From assembly GCA_963704595.1 (NCBI GenBank), contig OY969922.1, positions 62,001-126,000 on the forward strand: a stretch of 64,000 nt of DNA, written 5' to 3'. Origin of the DNA: Acuticoccus sp963704595. GTDB lineage: Bacteria; Pseudomonadota; Alphaproteobacteria; Rhizobiales; Amorphaceae. The translations under genes and the position numbers were made by a program. Positions 1-9,524 of the stretch are shown piece by piece. The notes under the pieces were generated by a model, which had not been told where the DNA came from, did not search any database, and saw only the letters and a list, made by a program, of their open reading frames with translations. Position 1 is the stretch's first letter. Every line of letters starts with the position of its first letter.

Positions 1-357
1 CCACACTTTCGCGACTACCACCTGATGTTCGACGAACAGGCCGACCAGATCTTCGCGATGACGGACCCGATCGCGGAGCGGGTGCGCAAGATCGGCGGCA
101 CCACGGTACGCTCGATCGGCCACGTCGCGAGCCTGCAGCGTGTGCTCGACAACGACGCCGACTTCGTCACCCCGAACGACATGCTGGCCGAGTTGCGCGA
201 CGACAACCGCGACCTCGTCGCCCGGATGCGCGCCGTCCACGCCACCTGCGACGAGCACGGCGACGTCGCGACCGCGAGCCTCCTCGAGAACTGGATCGAC
301 GAGACCGAGCAGCGCGCCTGGTTCCTGTTCGAGACCGCACGCCGGGGCAACGAATAG
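1..357 (+). CDS. dps: Dps/ferritin-like DNA-protecting protein, 5' part missing
   Basis: The reading frame is open from base 1, so the N-terminus lies outside the window; the visible 118 residues end at TAG 355-357. The visible segment begins PHFRDYHLMFDEQADQIF and continues with AERVRKIGGTTVRSIGHV, the conserved ferroxidase-helix region of Dps proteins (Asp and Glu of the FDEQAD stretch are the usual metal ligands). Dps forms a 12-subunit shell that binds DNA and oxidises and stores iron during starvation or peroxide stress. The C-terminal helices look complete (ENWIDETEQRAWFL). There is no sign of frameshift in the visible part. Family assignment is secure; the missing start prevents a length comparison. 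Confidence 0.93.
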   Translation, partial: PHFRDYHLMFDEQADQIFAMTDPIAERVRKIGGTTVRSIGHVASLQRVLDNDADFVTPNDMLAELRDDNRDLVARMRAVHATCDEHGDVATASLLENWIDETEQRAWFLFETARRGNE

Positions 358-383
358 CCCGGCGGCATCGCGGCCGCCCCGGC
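357..383 (+). terminator. Imperfect GC hairpin after dps
   Basis: The bases just downstream of the dps stop can form an imperfect GC-rich hairpin: arm 361-366 pairs with 373-378, extended with a two-base bulge. There is no T-tract, so termination activity is only a guess. Confidence 0.3.
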
Positions 384-453
384 AATCGCAGAGCCGATCT
401 TCATCCCGGCCCGGACCGTCAGGTTCAAGTCATCCGCCGACAGGAGCCCGCAG

Positions 454-979
454 GTGACCCAAGTTCCCGCACTCGACACCAGAACCGCGGCGGCCGTGCG
501 GCTGCTCGCCGAAGCGCAGGCTTCGCTGGATTCCGATCTCGGACAGGCCCGCGCCTGCCTCGGGCAGCTCGCCACACTCCTCTCCGACCAGCCCGGCGGC
601 GCCGAGACGCGCCACGGAGACGACAACAGCGCCACGCCGTGGCGGACTTGCGCCGTGGCAGGTCCGGCGCGTCACCGCCTATGTGAACGAGCATTTCAAC
701 GAGGCGGTCTCGGTCTCCGACCTTGCCGCCGTGGCAAGGCTCAGCGGCGGGCACTTCTGCCGCGCGTTCAAGGCGAGCATAGGGACGACCCCGCACACCT
801 TCATCGTCCGCCGAAGGCTGGAACACGCGCAGTTCCTGATGCTGACGACACCGGAGACGCTGAGCCGGATCGCAGCGACGTGCGGCCTCACCGACCAGGC
901 CCACCTCACGCGGCTCTTCCGCAGGCACGTCGGCCAGACGCCCCTCGCTTGGCGACGCACCTGGCGGCAGGCCGCGTGA
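454..979 (+). pseudogene. Short AraC-family regulator, frameshifted as presented
   Basis: Translation starts at GTG 454, about 7 bases after AGGAG, and runs for roughly 50 residues of a helical N-terminal region in frame 1. The conserved part then continues in frame 2: GGLAPWQVRRV followed by two helix-turn-helix units ending RLFRRHVGQTPLAWRR, stop 977-979. One extra base between about 590 and 635 joins the two parts. Intact relatives are about 170-residue AraC proteins with a DNA-binding C-terminus and no sugar-binding cupin, so they act as ligand-poor stress or metabolic regulators. Target genes cannot be inferred. The frame break resembles others in this window and may be a sequence error. 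Confidence 0.75.
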
Positions 980-1124
980 CCCCTGCGGGCGGGCTCGCCT
1001 TGCGGCCGGAAGCGGCAAGACCCGCGCCGATCCGACAAACCGGGGTTCGGGCCAAGGTTGCCACGTCGACAAGCCTAGCGGCCATCCGCGCCGGACGGAC
1101 GCTTCAGAACGGGAGTTGAAAGCG

Positions 1125-1433
1125 ATGAGCGCCGCGTGTTCTCATCTTGCGACGATTGCCAGCGTGACGCCGAGCGCTGACGGGTGCGAAGAGTGCCTGA
1201 AGTCCGGGAGCTGGTGGGTGCATCTGCGGCTTTGCCGAACCTGCGGTCACGTCGGATGCTGCGACGATTTTCCCAACAGGCACGCCACCCGCCACTTTCA
1301 CGCCACAGGCCATCCCGTCATCGAGGGCTACGACCCGCCGGAGGGTTGGGGCTGGTGCTATGTCGACGAGGTGGTGCTCGACCTCAGCGACCGGATGACA
1401 CCGCAACCCCGGCCGATCCCGCGCTTCTTCTGA
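1125..1433 (+). CDS. UBP-type zinc-finger protein
   Basis: 102 residues from ATG 1125, preceded by GGGAG at 1111; a TTG nine bases upstream is less likely. The pattern of Cys and His residues (CSH near the start, CEEC, CRTCGHVGCCD, HATRHFHATGHP) is the ubiquitin-protease-type zinc finger, which in eukaryotes binds the free C-terminus of ubiquitin. Bacteria keep it as a small stand-alone protein of unknown role, often beside redox or stress genes. Here it sits between an AraC regulator and a small coiled-coil protein. The fold assignment is strong; no cellular function can be claimed. Confidence 0.85.
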   Translation: MSAACSHLATIASVTPSADGCEECLKSGSWWVHLRLCRTCGHVGCCDDFPNRHATRHFHATGHPVIEGYDPPEGWGWCYVDEVVLDLSDRMTPQPRPIPRFF

Positions 1434-1460
1434 GCCCGGGCTGACGGGGGGCACGGCAGC

Positions 1461-1667
1461 TCAGTCGGCGCTGTCGCCGGCGCGCATCGCGTCCCGTTGC
1501 TTCAGGAGGGCGTCGAGCTCGTCCTGCTGGGCGGCGATCCGGTCGGCCACGCGCTCCTCGTCGGCTGCGCCGGAATAGGCCGTCGCCTGCTCGGTCAGCT
1601 CGCTGATGTTGCGGCGGACGAGGTCGATCCGCTGTTCGATTTCGCTCAAGGTGCCGCGGATGGGCAT
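1461..1667 (-). CDS. Small coiled-coil protein of unknown function
   Basis: 68 residues from ATG 1667, preceded on the minus strand by GGAG with 6-base spacing. The sequence is highly charged and heptad-like (LSEIEQRIDLVRRN, later DELDALLKQRDAM), consistent with one or two amphipathic helices. There is no signal peptide or membrane segment. Its end lies 28 bases from the convergent zinc-finger gene. I do not recognise a family. Confidence 0.6.
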   Translation of the reverse strand: MPIRGTLSEIEQRIDLVRRNISELTEQATAYSGAADEERVADRIAAQQDELDALLKQRDAMRAGDSAD

Positions 1668-1703
1668 GGTGCGCTCCGGTCTGGCGGGGGTCGGCGGACG
1701 GCA

Positions 1704-1733
1704 GCACCCGGCACCGCGATGCGGGCCGGGTGC
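1704..1733 (-). terminator. Strong stem-loop after the exported hydrolase gene
   Basis: Arms 1704-1712 and 1725-1733 are perfect 9-base complements, and the intervening bases add a further 4-base stem (1714-1717 with 1721-1724) around a GAT loop, leaving one bulged A. It lies 20 bases beyond the stop at 1753. There is no U-tract on the minus strand, so it may act as a 3' stabiliser rather than a classical terminator. Confidence 0.55.
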
Positions 1734-1752
1734 ACAGGTGTCGCGCGAGGGA

Positions 1753-2733
1753 TCAGCTCTTGATGAAGGCGAGCAGGTCCGGGTTGATGATCTCGGGATG
1801 GGTCGTCAGCATCCCATGGGGCAGGCCCGGGTAGACCTTCTTGGTGCAGTTCTTCAGAAGTTCTGCCTGCAGCTCGACGGCGTTCTTGTAGGGGACGATC
1901 TGGTCGTCATCGCCCTGGATCACGAATGAGGGCACGGTGATCGCCTTCAGGTCCTCCGTCTGGTCGGTCTCCGAAAAGGCCTTGATGCCTTCGTAGTGGG
2001 CGAGCGCGCCGCCCATCATGCCCTGCCGCCACCAGTTGTCGATGACCCCTTGCGAGACCTTCGCGTCCGGCCGGTTGAAGCCGTAGAACGGACCGGACGC
2101 TATATCGAGGTAGAACTGCGCGCGGTTGGCGGCGAGCGCCTCGCGAAGGCCGTCGAACACCTCGATCGGCAGCCCGCCGGGGTTGCTCTCGGTCTTCACC
2201 ATCATCGGCGGGACGGCGCAGACCAGCACCATCTTGGCGACGCGGCCCTGCGGCTCGCCGTGTTTCGCGACGTAGCGGGCAACCTCGCCGCCGCCGGTGG
2301 AGTGGCCGATGTGGACGGCGTCCTTAAGGTCGAGGTGCTCCACCACCGCAGAGGCGTCGGCCGCGTAGTGGTCCATGTCGTTGCCGGTGTCTACCTGCGA
2401 GGAGCGGCCGTGCCCGCGCCGGTCATGCGCGACGACGCGGTAGCCGTTGGCGAGGAAGAACAGCATCTGCGCGTCCCAGTCGTCCGCGCTCAGCGGCCAG
2501 CCGTGGTGGAACATGATCGGCTGCGCCGACTTCGGACCCCAGTCCTTGTAGTAGATCTCCGTGCCGTCGCCAGTCGTGACGTATCCGCTGCTCATCTCTT
2601 GCGTTCCCTTCGGGGTCCGGGTGGTGGTTTCGGTCTGGGACAATGCTCTGCCGGCGAACGTCGTCGTCGCCGCAAGGGCGGCTGCACCGGCGAGGACGTC
2701 GCGCCGCGTCGCGGTTAGGAGCGAGGCGGTCAT
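1753..2733 (-). CDS. Tat-exported alpha/beta hydrolase (non-haem chloroperoxidase/arylesterase type)
   Basis: 326 residues from ATG 2733. The N-terminus carries a twin-arginine signal (ATRRDVLAGAAALAA, ending near RALSQ). The mature part is a complete alpha/beta hydrolase of the chloroperoxidase/esterase group: HHGWPLSADDWD oxyanion loop, nucleophile Ser in GHSTGGGEVARY, Asp in QGDDDQIVP and His in GLPHGML. Such enzymes hydrolyse esters or lactones and can perhydrolyse carboxylates. Most relatives are cytoplasmic, so the Tat leader is notable; an internal ATG at MSSGYVTT would give the usual cytoplasmic form. The leader is in frame and well formed, so I prefer export to the periplasm. Substrate unknown. 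Confidence 0.85.
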   Translation of the reverse strand: MTASLLTATRRDVLAGAAALAATTTFAGRALSQTETTTRTPKGTQEMSSGYVTTGDGTEIYYKDWGPKSAQPIMFHHGWPLSADDWDAQMLFFLANGYRVVAHDRRGHGRSSQVDTGNDMDHYAADASAVVEHLDLKDAVHIGHSTGGGEVARYVAKHGEPQGRVAKMVLVCAVPPMMVKTESNPGGLPIEVFDGLREALAANRAQFYLDIASGPFYGFNRPDAKVSQGVIDNWWRQGMMGGALAHYEGIKAFSETDQTEDLKAITVPSFVIQGDDDQIVPYKNAVELQAELLKNCTKKVYPGLPHGMLTTHPEIINPDLLAFIKS

Positions 2734-2871
2734 GGGCGGCGGCCGATGCTGGCTCGGCGCCCGGCCAACGTCCGTGATCCTTACTGTGATCATCGTGCTT
2801 ATCCTCGCCGTGGTTGACGGGCGGACGCTAGACGGCGAGATGGCACACTGAAATCGTACCCGCGGTTCGGC

Positions 2872-2887
2872 CACCTATACTTAGGTG
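2872..2887. promoter_or_regulatory. 16-base palindrome upstream of exported hydrolase
   Basis: CACCTA, TACT, TAGGTG is a perfect 6-base inverted repeat with a 4-base centre, lying between the hydrolase start and the end of the diguanylate cyclase gene, 139 bases upstream of the hydrolase ATG. It could be a regulator site or a short transcript hairpin. A related CCTA-N4-TAGG element occurs at 49439-49450. Confidence 0.35.
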
Positions 2888-2912
2888 TGAGCGCGTTCTG
2901 GCCGCGGCGCAG

Positions 2913-4710
2913 TCAGTCGCTGTGGGACATTGCGGCGGCGCCGAGTTCCTGCGGCCGGCTCGCCTCGACCCGGTTCCGGCCGGCGCGCTTGGCGCTGTAG
3001 AGCCGCGCGTCCGCCTCCGCGACGAGGGCGGCCGTGTCCGCCCCCGGAAAGTCGGCCGCCCGCACCAGCCCGGCGCTGAAACTGTGCGTAATCAGCGCCT
3101 CGCCGAACGCGGTCGGCACGGCCTCGAAGCGATGGCGGAGGCGCTCCACCGCCGCAAGCGCCGCCGCCGGCGATGGCTGGGAGAAGACGAGCAGGAACTC
3201 CTCGCCGCCATGGCGGGCCGCGATCTCGCCGGGCCGGCGCTGATCGGCAAGAGTGCGCGCGAGGGTGATGAGGACGGCATCGCCCGCAGCGTGGCTGTGC
3301 TCGTCGTTGATGCGCTTGAAGTGGTCGATGTCGAACACGGCGAGCCAGAAGGAGCCGGGCCACGATCTCGCCGCGGTGAGCTCGGCCATCTGCGCCTCGA
3401 ACCCGCGCCGGTTGAGGAGGCCCGTCAGCGGGTCGTGCGCGGCCTCGGCCTCGGCGGCGATGCGGCGGGCGTCCACGCTGCGCAGCCACTGCGCCAGCGA
3501 AACGCCGAGGAGCGCACTTTCGCAGACGCTGAGCGCGAACGTCACGCGCAGGATATCCATCTGCGACCATTCGGTCACCGGCACGTTGGAGAGCGTGCCG
3601 AAGACGCCAGCGATGACGGTGATGTCGAGCGCGGCCCAGCACAGCATCATCCATTTGGCGTGGGCGATCCCGTCCCTGCGCCAGGCGCGCCAGCTCAGCC
3701 ACGAGATGTAGGCGGGGCCAGCGGTGAGGACCACGAAGGTGAGTGGCGCCTCGATCGCCGGCCAGCGCACGATGATGGCGAACAGCATCGCGCCGAAACA
3801 GGCGGTGGCCGCAAGACGCAGGGCTCTGTCGTGGCGCGGGTGGCGCCGCGCGACATCGAGATGGAGGCGCGCAAATTCCAGCGACGCTGCCACCAGCAGG
3901 AACATCGCCCAGTGATAGCCGAGGTCCTGCAGCCAGCGCTGGCCGGGGTAGAGGAGCTGGTAGCCAACGCCGGAAAAGTTCGCGTAGGTGTAGGCGGTGG
4001 CGGCGAGATAGGCCGCGTAGAACACAAGCCGCCGCCCGCCCATCACGACGCCGCACAGGAGCCAGAACACCGCCGTTGTGACGAGCGCCGCAACCCAGAA
4101 CGTGAAGAAGGCGACTTCGGCGACGACGTGGCGCGTGAAGCCCGACTCGCTCCAGAGGCGGATGCCGATGTGCAGCGGCACCGCGAAGTCGTTGTGGAGC
4201 ATCACGTAGACGTCGCGGCGGCCGCCCGGCGGCACGGTCACGCTGCCGGCGGGTCCGGCATAGGCGATCGGCCGTGCTTCGACCGGGTCGTCGAACAGCA
4301 CCCTCTGCCGAAGGGAATCCGCGCCGTCTTCCGCCGTCGATGTCAGGGTGAAGCGGGACAGGTGGAAGATGTCGTGGCTGACGACCACCGTCTGGGGCTC
4401 CGGCGTGTCGTTCGCAAGAGTGAAGGCGATCCAGATCGTGGCGTCGCTGATCCCCTGGTTGCGCTGCCGCCTGGTGAGGACGCGCCAGCCGTCGGCGCCG
4501 CGAACGCGGTCGAGGTCCATCTCGTTGCCCGGCGAGACGAGGAACAGCGCACGGTCGAACGGGCGCTCACCCTCGGTGAGGGTGCCGATATCGACGATCG
4601 GCAGAGTCGCGGCCGATTCCGGCGCGGGCAGCCACGGCGGAGAGCGCCAGCCAGATGAGCGCAATGCGGACGATCCAGATCGGCAGGAAGGCCCGAAGCC
4701 TGGAATTCAC
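2913..4710 (-). CDS. Membrane diguanylate cyclase, 7TMR-DISM sensor plus GGDEF
   Basis: From the N-terminus: a periplasmic DISMED2-like beta domain (about 30-185), seven hydrophobic helices (about 190-395) and a GGDEF domain (DPLTGLLNRRGFE, FDIDHFKRIND, active site RHGGEEF). It should make cyclic di-GMP in response to a periplasmic signal. The product-inhibition I-site reads RPGE rather than RxxD. The main frame begins near 4664 without a leader, but the preceding bases from GTG 4710, after a GAGAGG ribosome site, encode a good signal peptide (FLPIWIVRIALIWLALSAVA) in a neighbouring frame. Removing one G from the GGG run 4626-4628 joins them, so I take 4710 as the true start and the break as a probable sequence error. 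Confidence 0.87.
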
Positions 4711-4880
4711 GCCACCAACCTCTCGGGAGCGGAGCGGGCGGTCCGGTCATCCCGCCGCCTCGAACCGTTGCGCGCAAACGGTATGCCACGCCATCGCCGG
4801 GGTCCATCGCGTTGTCGCCCGCCGCCGCATTCATCCGCTGCGGGAGAGGAGGCCCGGGCGGCGAAATCGCCGCGCCGCGG

Positions 4881-5620
4881 TCAGGCGGTGAGGGGAGAAC
4901 GGCCGCTCTCGGCGCGGGACCGGCACCACTCGTCGAGCCAGGCGTTGACGAGGTCGGGCCGTTCCAGCGGCGGGCAGTGGCCGCAGGAGGGGATTTCGCG
5001 CTTTTCCGCGCCCTCGATCAGGCGGTGGATCTCGCGGCCGCATTCGGGCGGGATCACCGCGTCCTCGGTGCCGACGATCACGAGAGGCGGCACGCGGATC
5101 GCGCCGAGCTTCGGCCGGACGTCGGCGCGGTCCATGATCGCCTGCTGCTGGCCCTTGTAGGCCTCGAGGCCGATGTCCGACCAGGCGGCGAGGACGGCTG
5201 CGCGGACCGTGGGGTCCAGCGCGTCGGGGTCGTGGAGGGACTGACGGTTGCCGTCCTCCGCGGCGGCCGCGATTCCGCGCGCCTCAGCAAGCGCGATCAG
5301 CTCGTGCCGACGGGCGGTCTGCTCGGGAAGGTCGGGCCGCGCGGAGGTCGCGATGACGACGAAGCTCTCCACCCGCTCCGCGACCGCGCCGAACATCTCG
5401 AAGCCGATGTAGCCGCCCATCGACCAGACCACGAGGTGGAAGCGCGGCGGCAGCTGCACGATCACCGTCTCTGCCATTTCCGGGATGGACCGGCAGAACT
5501 GGTGGCCGTGCGGGACGATCACCTCGCGCCGGCCCCTGAAGTGCTCGAGCTGGTAGTGCCAGGAGCGCGCGTCGGACTGGAGGCCGGGCAGGAGGACGAT
5601 GGGGAGGTCTTCGGCGCTCA

Positions 5621-5621
<1 letters not shown>
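4881..5621 (-). CDS. Alpha/beta hydrolase closing an ABC importer operon
   Basis: 246 residues. The start ATG 5621 shares one base with the TGA of the upstream ATPase gene (TGATG), indicating translational coupling. It has a complete hydrolase core: LLPGLQSDARSW oxyanion region, nucleophile Ser in VWSMGGYIGFE, Asp in VGTEDAVIP and His in SCGHCPPLERPD. No signal peptide, so cytoplasmic. Being the last gene of a peptide-type ABC operon, it probably hydrolyses an ester, amide or lactone in the imported compound. The substrate cannot be read from the sequence. Confidence 0.85.
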
Positions 5622-6624
<1,003 letters not shown>

Positions 6625-6628
<4 letters not shown>

Positions 6629-7647
6629 TGCCAGGCCGCCACGATGTCGAGGTCCGCGACCGACTGATAGACCGCGTCGGGCCGAGCGCAGGCGGTGAGA
6701 TGACCGGGCGCGCGGGTGAGCCGTTCCGCGCGGGACCGGTCGCACTCCTCCGCCGCGAACCGGCAGCGCGGGGCGAAGACGCAGCCTTCCACCACGGTGT
6801 CGAGCCGCGGCACCGCGCCCTCGATACCGTCGAGCATCCCGCGCACGCTGCCGCGATGGCCGGGGAGCGCGCGCAGCAGCCCCGCGGTGTAGCCGTGCGA
6901 GGGGCGGGCGAAGACGGCGGGCACCGGCCCCTCCTCCACGATCCGCCCGGCGTACATCACCGCCACCCGGTCGGCCGCTTCCGCCACCACGCCGAGATCG
7001 TGGGTGATGAGGATGACGCTCATGCCGAGCTCGCGCGTCAGCGATCCGATCAGTGCGAGGATCTGCGCCTGAATGGTGACGTCGAGCGCGGTGGTCGGCT
7101 CGTCGGCGATGAGGAGCTCGGGGTCGCACGACAGCGCCATCGCGATCATCACGCGCTGGCGCATCCCGCCGGAGAGCTCGTGCGGGTAGGCGTCGAGCCG
7201 CCGGGCGGCGCCGGGGATCTCCACGAGGTCGAGGAGTTCGCGGGCGCGGGTGCGGGCGGCAGCGTGGCTGACGCCCCTGTGGCGGCGGATGGTCTCGCCG
7301 ATCTGGAGGCCGACGGTGTGGACGGGGTTGAGCGAGGTCATCGGGTCCTGGAAGATCATCCCGATCCGGTTGCCGCGCAGCTTGCGCATCGCGCGTTCGG
7401 GAAGGCCGAAGATGTCCGTTCCGGCGAGGCGGATCGCGCTGGCGCTGACCTCCGCGCCGCGGCGCGGCAGGAGGCCGAGGATCGCCATCGCCGTCACGCT
7501 CTTGCCGCAGCCGGATTCGCCGACGAGGGAGAGGACCTCGCCCCGGCCCACCGTGAACGACACGTCCGACAGCGCGTGGTGCGTGCCCCGTCCGCCGCGG
7601 AACACCAGCGAGAGGTCCCTCACCTCGAGAACCGGGGCGTCGGTCAC
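6625..7647 (-). CDS. Peptide-type ABC transporter ATPase (OppD/DppD class)
   Basis: 340 residues from GTG 7647, overlapping the permease stop (GTGA). Walker A GESGCGKSV, signature LSGGMRQRVMIAMAL, Walker B LLIADEPTTALD, and the C-terminal CVFAPRCRFAAEEC motif mark the OppD/DppD class. It heterodimerises with the next ATPase on the cytoplasmic face of the importer. The Thr after the Walker A lysine is Val, which is usual in this subfamily. Confidence 0.93.
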
Positions 7648-8528
7648 AGGCTGCCCCCCTTGGTCTTGCGCGGGTCGAGCGCGTCGGACAGCCGGTCGCC
7701 GAGGATGTTGACGAGGAGGACGAGGCCGGAGAGGAGCGCGCCGGGGTAGAACATCAGCTCGGGATGGATGCGGAAGCGAGCGCGGGCGTCGGCCATCATC
7801 CCGCCCCAGCTCGGCACCTCCGGCGAAGTGCCGACGCCGAGGAAGGACAGCACCGCCGACGCGATGATCGCGGACGCCGCCACATACGTCGCCTGCACCA
7901 GCACGGGGCCCATGATGTTGGGCACGATGTGCCGCCGCACCATCGCGAGCCCCCCGGTGCCGACCGACACCGCCGCCATCACGTAGGGCTGCTCGCGCAC
8001 GCCGAGCGTGACGGCGCGGACGAGCCGGACCATGCGCGGGATTTCCGGAATGGTGATCGCGATGATGACGGTGACGAGGCCGGCGCCGAGGATCGAGGCG
8101 AGCGCGATGGCGAGGAGCACGGCGGGGATGGTCATCATCGCGTCGTTGAAGCGCATCACCGCGCCAGCGCCCCAGCGGCCGAGGCCGGCATAAAGCCCGA
8201 TTGCCATGCCGATGGCGGTGGTGAACGCGGCCACCGAGAAGCCGATGAGAAGCGAGTTGCGCGTCCCGTAGATGGCGCGGGCGAACACGTCGCGCCCCAG
8301 ATGGTCCGTGCCCCAGATAGCGGCGGCCGAGCTGCCCTTGAGCCGCTGCGACGGGTCGATGGCGATGGGATCGCCGGCGATCAGCGGCGCCAGCAGCGCG
8401 ACCAGAACGTAGACGCCGAGGAGCGCGGCGGGGATGACGATGCCGGGCGTCAGCCGGAACCGGAGGCGGCGGCGGGCGCGCACCGGCGCCATCGCGACGC
8501 CTTCGACGAGTTCGCCTTCCATGCTCAT
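7644..8528 (-). CDS. Peptide-type ABC permease (DppC/OppC class)
   Basis: 294 residues with the OppC N-terminal extension followed by six predicted helices. The GTDHLGRDVFARAIYGTR segment is the classic DppC/OppC motif, and LSFLGVGTSPEVPSWG near the C-terminus matches the same class. It forms the channel with the partner permease 8532-9473, 3 bases upstream. The second ATG (MEGELVEG) is only two codons in, so the exact start is uncertain by two residues. Confidence 0.92.
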   Translation of the reverse strand: MSMEGELVEGVAMAPVRARRRLRFRLTPGIVIPAALLGVYVLVALLAPLIAGDPIAIDPSQRLKGSSAAAIWGTDHLGRDVFARAIYGTRNSLLIGFSVAAFTTAIGMAIGLYAGLGRWGAGAVMRFNDAMMTIPAVLLAIALASILGAGLVTVIIAITIPEIPRMVRLVRAVTLGVREQPYVMAAVSVGTGGLAMVRRHIVPNIMGPVLVQATYVAASAIIASAVLSFLGVGTSPEVPSWGGMMADARARFRIHPELMFYPGALLSGLVLLVNILGDRLSDALDPRKTKGGSL

Positions 8529-8531
8529 CGC

Positions 8532-9473
8532 TCAGCCCCGAACGCGCGGGTCGAACAGCGCATAGCTGAGGTCGACGAGAAGGTTGATGACGATGAGGAG
8601 GAGCGAGAAGAACAGGATCACGCCCTGGACGATGGGGTAGTCGCGCCGGACGATGGCATCGACTGTGAGCCGCCCGACGCCCGGAATGTTGAACACCGAT
8701 TCCGTCACCACCACGCCGCCGATCAGGGTCGCGATGCCGACGCCGATGACGGTGACGACGGGGACGCCCGCTGCCTTAAGCGCGTGGACGACGAGGATGC
8801 GGAACGTACCGAGCCCCTTGGCGCGCGCGGTGCGGATGTAGTTCTCCGACAGCACCTCCAGCATCGCGGCGCGGGTGACGCGCGCGATCAGCGCCGCGAA
8901 CACGAAGGCGAGCGCGACGGCTGGCAGCGTGACCGAGCGCAGCGTCTCCAGCGCGCCGTCCGCCAGCGGCTTGTAGCCCTGCACCGGGAACCAGCCGAGT
9001 TTTACGGCGAACACGTAGGCGAGGAGATAGCCGATCACGAACACCGGGACCGAGAAGCCGAAGACCGCAAAGCTCATCACCGCGCGGTCGACCAGCGTGT
9101 TGGCGCGCCAGGCGGAGATGACGCCGAGCGGGATCGCGATGAGAAGCGTGAAAACCATCGTGACGGTGGCGAGCACCGCGGTCGGCTCCACCCGCTGGGC
9201 GATGAGGCGCGTCACGGGCTGGCCGGAATAGATCGAGGTGCCGAGGTCGAGCCGCAGGGCGTTGCCGGCCCAGATGGCGAAGCGCGTCACCAGAGGCTCG
9301 TCGAGGTGGAGGCGTTCGCGCACCTTTTCCACCTGCGCGGGGGTGGCGTTGTCACCGGCGAGCAGCACCGCGGGGTCGCCGGGCGTGAGGTTGACGAGGC
9401 CGAAGATGAACACCGCGACGATCACGAGGATCGGGATTGCCGAGAGGAGCCGGGTGAGGACGTAGCGCAGCAT
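8532..9473 (-). CDS. Peptide-type ABC permease (DppB/OppB class)
   Basis: 313 residues from ATG 9473 (MLRYVLTRLLSAIPILVIV), the typical DppB/OppB start; a longer in-frame extension to 9518 would run into the upstream hairpin and is rejected. Six transmembrane segments, LTPGDPAVLLAGDNAT in the first periplasmic loop, and the EAA-type loop YIRTARAKGLGTFRILVVHALK that docks on the ATPases. First permease of the operon. Confidence 0.92.
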   Translation of the reverse strand: MLRYVLTRLLSAIPILVIVAVFIFGLVNLTPGDPAVLLAGDNATPAQVEKVRERLHLDEPLVTRFAIWAGNALRLDLGTSIYSGQPVTRLIAQRVEPTAVLATVTMVFTLLIAIPLGVISAWRANTLVDRAVMSFAVFGFSVPVFVIGYLLAYVFAVKLGWFPVQGYKPLADGALETLRSVTLPAVALAFVFAALIARVTRAAMLEVLSENYIRTARAKGLGTFRILVVHALKAAGVPVVTVIGVGIATLIGGVVVTESVFNIPGVGRLTVDAIVRRDYPIVQGVILFFSLLLIVINLLVDLSYALFDPRVRG

Positions 9474-9492
9474 GACGGGCCTCGCGAGGAAT

Positions 9493-9516
9493 GCGGCCGG
9501 CACTGACGCCGGCCGC
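9493..9516 (-). repeat. Stem-loop between binding-protein and permease genes
   Basis: A perfect 9-base inverted repeat (9493-9501 and 9508-9516) around a 6-base loop lies between the binding-protein stop (9525) and the permease start (9473). Such hairpins commonly protect the abundant binding-protein mRNA from 3' exonucleases and reduce readthrough. The second importer here has an analogous one at 24325-24358. Confidence 0.65.
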
Positions 9517-9524
9517 AAGCCAGC

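Noticed and set aside
2922..4658. Long open frame antisense to the diguanylate cyclase, and similar long antisense frames at 7764-9506, 24470-26125 and 50686-54714
   Set aside because: High GC removes stop codons from antisense frames. The translations are Arg/His/Asp-rich low-complexity without motifs, while the opposite strand encodes clear protein families.
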